Below are positions 61,247-64,000 of a stretch of DNA of 64,000 nucleotides, piece after piece (positions within the stretch are counted from its first letter, which is position 1; each line of letters starts with the position of its first letter). This stretch comes from an uncultured Bacteroidota bacterium (lineage in GTDB: Bacteria; Bacteroidota; Bacteroidia; NS11-12g; UBA9320). The notes under the pieces are model-generated. The model did not search any database, was not told the origin of the DNA, and worked only from the letters and a program-made list of their open reading frames with translations. A program made the position numbers and the translations under genes. The stretch spans positions 62,001 through 126,000 of the forward strand of contig CAKZLB010000036.1 in NCBI GenBank assembly GCA_937124965.1, read 5' to 3'.

Positions 61247-63955
61247 TTATCGTACTATTAGCTTCTCAACAAACTCCCCAGTTTCTGTTTTAATACTAAT
61301 AAAATAAATTCCTGATTGTAGGTTATGCCTTAATAATGACTGCCCTATTGTTCTTTCGAGTTTTTGATATACTATTTTTCCTGTGACATCTATTATTTTT
61401 AGCTCGAGTGTTCCCCCAATCGTTGGTAAATCAATCGTTATTACATGATCACTTGGATTTGGGTATATTTTTACATTAAAACTAGTTAATTCATCAACGC
61501 TACTTGGCATCAAATTGACACAATCCGAAGTGTCTTTACAAAACCGTGAGCTTATTTCTACGGCGTAATTTCCATCAGTTTTTGGACGGAAGTCTTTATT
61601 GGTTTCTCCATCAATTTTTGAAAAATTATCATCGCAATTCAACCACTGATAGTTTACTAATTCTGCACGGGCACTAATTTTAGGTTGATCGACGATTGTT
61701 CTTGTAAATCGGCAACTATTCACTTCTAACAAGGTACCATTTACATACCAACCAGTTTCTAGCCTGTTTAAGTGGTATTTTCTGGTTATCAGCTTTGTCC
61801 CAATTTTATATTCATATAAAACACCATTGTCATTGTCTCCACCTTTACTCGTCAATCCGTACAAATGCCCATTGCTACCTTGCATGTGCTCTCCAGTAGC
61901 GCGTTCTTCTGTTTTGCCTCTGAAATAGCTTGCTTTGTTGAGTAACTGATTTGTGTTTGGATAATATTCGAACAAACTCCCAACTGAATACCCGCCACCT
62001 TCGGTAGTCGAGCCGTACAACAAGCCATTATTAGCCAATAACAAAGAACCAATAGGATATTTTCCAGTAACGTTTCTGCTAAATGATATTTTTACACTAT
62101 AGGCTTTTGTTTTCGGGTCGAACGTATACAACACTCCTTCGTTGCGCGTTCCTCCTGCGTACGTTAGTCCGTATAACTTTCCATCAACCAATGTAGGAAT
62201 GCCTGTTGGACTACTGCCACTAACATCTTTTTCAAAATCAAACACGTTCGTTAACGTATTATTTTGAATGTCGTATTGAAACATCGTTCCGTTTCCATAG
62301 ATCCCTCCAAGTGATCGCACCCCAAATAGGAATCCGGGTATTGCTTCTACAACACCATATCCTGAAGAAAAACCAGTCGCGTTCTTTTCGAAAGATGCTA
62401 ACTTTTCAACCTTATTTGTTGCTGGATCAAATTCTAGTAATGTCCCGTGATTATTCTCGCCACCATAGACACACAGTCCATATAGTTTCCCGTTAGATGC
62501 TTCAGTTAGTCCACCTTGCATATTGAATCCTAAACTATCTACATAGTTCCATAGAGTTTCAATTTTATACGTATTCGGGTCCATCGAATAGATGACACCT
62601 AGATTGTTTTCTCCACCTAGTTGACAATTGCCATAAAGCATTCCATTATCTGCCTGTATCAGTGTTCCTGAAGGTTGTACACCATAAACACCGTAACCAA
62701 AATACAATGGTCTAGCGAACTCTCCTTTTGACAAATCATACGAGTAAATAGATCCGTTGTACATCGCTCCATCTCCATTGGTTAAAACGCCATATATTTT
62801 TCCATCTGCACCTACAGCTACTCCAAAACGAGGATTTTTACCGTTTTTATTTCCATCAAATGATTGCAAATTAGTTACTGTGTCTTCTCCAATTTTATAT
62901 GAATATAACGTTCCATCGCTGAGTGGACCACCATTAGAGTAGCAGGTACCGACTAGCACTCCAGCCGTAACTTCAACGAGTTTTGATCTAGGTGTTCGTC
63001 CATTTAAATATTGGAAGGTTAAAATGTTTTTAAAAATTCCTGTTGATGGATCATATTCGTATAAAATATCATTTCCAATATCAGCATCTGCAACACCATA
63101 CAGTTTACCATTGGATGCCAGCATAACCCCATCATACGGGTATTCACCCGTTGTGCGATTACTTTCAAAGTGCAGTTTGGTAGTTAAAACTCCTGTATTT
63201 CGGTCGAATTCGAACAGTGTTCCTTTGTTGTATTTACCTCCAACCAACGCTGCTCCATAAAAGATATTGGATGATACCTCAACAAGGTCTCCAGACGGTT
63301 GCCGACCATTAACAGTGTTATCAAAATCTACAAGTTTTGTGACCGTCAACGTAGCCGTATCTACTTCGTATATGGCTCCTGAATTATTGCTTCCTCCATA
63401 GTATAACGGTAGAATCAAATCACCGTCTTGTGTTTCTGTGAACCGTGACTGAGGATCATTTCCACTTCCTCCCGAAGTACTGAACGAATGAAAAAAGGAC
63501 ACCGAGTCCTTGTCGATATCATAAACAAACAATGTTCCAGCCCCGTTTGATCCACCATCGCGAGTAGAACCGTAAATTTTACCGTTCGATGCAATGAGCA
63601 AACCTGCACCAGGACTTTGACCATGGGTGTTTGTTTCTCCAAAAGAGAAATGCACTTCGTATGTATTAGATGACGGAAAATATTGAAACAACACTCCTCT
63701 ATTGTAATCACCACCAGCACCTGTAACACCATAAAAACTGCCATCAGCAGCCAATGCCAACTCGCCTACTGGATGAGTGCCTTTCACACTTTGAAACGCA
63801 TGAACGATTTTTTTGAAGTTGCCAACTGAATCCGTAGCATACACAATTCCACTATCGTATTTGCCTCCCGATGCCACTCCAAGAAACTCATTTGACTGAC
63901 CATATGTATGTACAAATATTGAAAACGCTGCTATTACTGCTAAATAATTTTTCAT
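61247..63955 (-). CDS. Secreted tandem-repeat propeller protein with T9SS type A domain (902 aa)
   Basis: An exported protein (signal MKNYLAVIAAFSIFVHTYG). About 14 repeats of roughly 50 residues follow the pattern G.LYG.T..GG..N.GTLFEYD, the extracellular TIGR03803-type repeat. Examples are KLYGLTYAGGTRNEGVLYTF and HLYGLTSKGGDNDNGVLYEY. A Cys-containing beta domain (about 745-815) leads to the type A sorting domain (VKIYPNPSDHVITI, then EKLIVR). It is surface or matrix cargo of the T9SS with unknown ligand. Its start is near the right edge; 45 bases remain beyond it and show nothing definite. Confidence 0.87.
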   Translation of the reverse strand: MKNYLAVIAAFSIFVHTYGQSNEFLGVASGGKYDSGIVYATDSVGNFKKIVHAFQSVKGTHPVGELALAADGSFYGVTGAGGDYNRGVLFQYFPSSNTYEVHFSFGETNTHGQSPGAGLLIASNGKIYGSTRDGGSNGAGTLFVYDIDKDSVSFFHSFSTSGGSGNDPQSRFTETQDGDLILPLYYGGSNNSGAIYEVDTATLTVTKLVDFDNTVNGRQPSGDLVEVSSNIFYGAALVGGKYNKGTLFEFDRNTGVLTTKLHFESNRTTGEYPYDGVMLASNGKLYGVADADIGNDILYEYDPSTGIFKNILTFQYLNGRTPRSKLVEVTAGVLVGTCYSNGGPLSDGTLYSYKIGEDTVTNLQSFDGNKNGKNPRFGVAVGADGKIYGVLTNGDGAMYNGSIYSYDLSKGEFARPLYFGYGVYGVQPSGTLIQADNGMLYGNCQLGGENNLGVIYSMDPNTYKIETLWNYVDSLGFNMQGGLTEASNGKLYGLCVYGGENNHGTLLEFDPATNKVEKLASFEKNATGFSSGYGVVEAIPGFLFGVRSLGGIYGNGTMFQYDIQNNTLTNVFDFEKDVSGSSPTGIPTLVDGKLYGLTYAGGTRNEGVLYTFDPKTKAYSVKISFSRNVTGKYPIGSLLLANNGLLYGSTTEGGGYSVGSLFEYYPNTNQLLNKASYFRGKTEERATGEHMQGSNGHLYGLTSKGGDNDNGVLYEYKIGTKLITRKYHLNRLETGWYVNGTLLEVNSCRFTRTIVDQPKISARAELVNYQWLNCDDNFSKIDGETNKDFRPKTDGNYAVEISSRFCKDTSDCVNLMPSSVDELTSFNVKIYPNPSDHVITIDLPTIGGTLELKIIDVTGKIVYQKLERTIGQSLLRHNLQSGIYFISIKTETGEFVEKLIVR

Positions 63956-64000
63956 AAGTTAGTTGTTAGTGATTATCAACTTTTGAGGTGACACCGCAGT

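Noticed and set aside
1-64000. CRISPR array or insertion sequence
   Set aside because: No direct repeats with regular spacers of CRISPR length, no cas genes and no transposase gene were seen.

Overview
The window looks like a chromosome segment of a Bacteroidota bacterium, most likely Flavobacteriales. The evidence is: at least nine secreted proteins carrying type IX secretion (T9SS) C-terminal sorting domains (eight type A-like, one type B of the gliding-motility type); a GldL-like membrane protein; promoters of the Bacteroidota form TTG-N18/19-TAnnTTTG; few Shine-Dalgarno sequences; AT-rich DNA; and a zeaxanthin-type carotenoid cluster. Genus cannot be fixed from sequence alone.

Layout. 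1-8999: the 3' end of purC, a secreted NHL/PKD protein, a cold-shock-type DEAD-box helicase with a structured leader, miaE, a DinB-like protein, a T9SS type B protein, two lipoproteins and a GldL-like protein. 9011-17153 (minus): a tight operon prmA - giant secreted protein of 1481 aa - plsY - clpS - ABC-F ATPase. 17286-28916: large T9SS cargo proteins, a broken LuxR-type regulator, a DUF4199 membrane protein, a DPP-IV-like S9 peptidase with a ChaN-like partner, an M23 peptidase and an SGNH hydrolase, ending at a 263-bp inverted-repeat element that resembles a MITE. 29185-35777: an archaemetzincin-like protease, two SulP anion transporters, an outer-membrane barrel, a gluzincin-like secreted protein and a DUF2892 protein. 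35872-42081 (minus): the carotenoid cluster, in transcription order a geranylgeranyl-reductase-family flavoprotein, a membrane protein, a CarH-like B12-binding MerR regulator, crtI, crtB, a small secreted protein and crtZ. 42129-52882: an FG-GAP T9SS protein, murF, a secreted protein with a possible caspase-like His/Cys pair, a SpoU methyltransferase, mutS and a subtilase. 53432-53680: tRNA-Gly(GCC) and tRNA-Leu(UAA). 53850-59374: a defence-like island. 59633-63955: a thioredoxin-fold protein embedded between period-8 microsatellites, and a 14-repeat T9SS protein.

The most promising undescribed system is the island next to the tRNA genes. A NACHT/STAND NTPase with pentapeptide-like repeats overlaps by 4 bp a RelA/SpoT-domain protein that lacks an obvious YxSxH G-loop. 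This pair sits beside a Sll1717-type P-loop ATPase with a zinc ribbon and a winged helix. Related short boundary sequences bracket the ATPase gene and the NACHT-RelA pair, as if they were two cassettes. I read this as a candidate phage-defence (abortive infection) locus; that function is inference.

Among the ordinary genes, the crt cluster probably makes a light- or B12-regulated yellow-orange carotenoid. The T9SS cargo suggests a surface-active, polymer-degrading life style.
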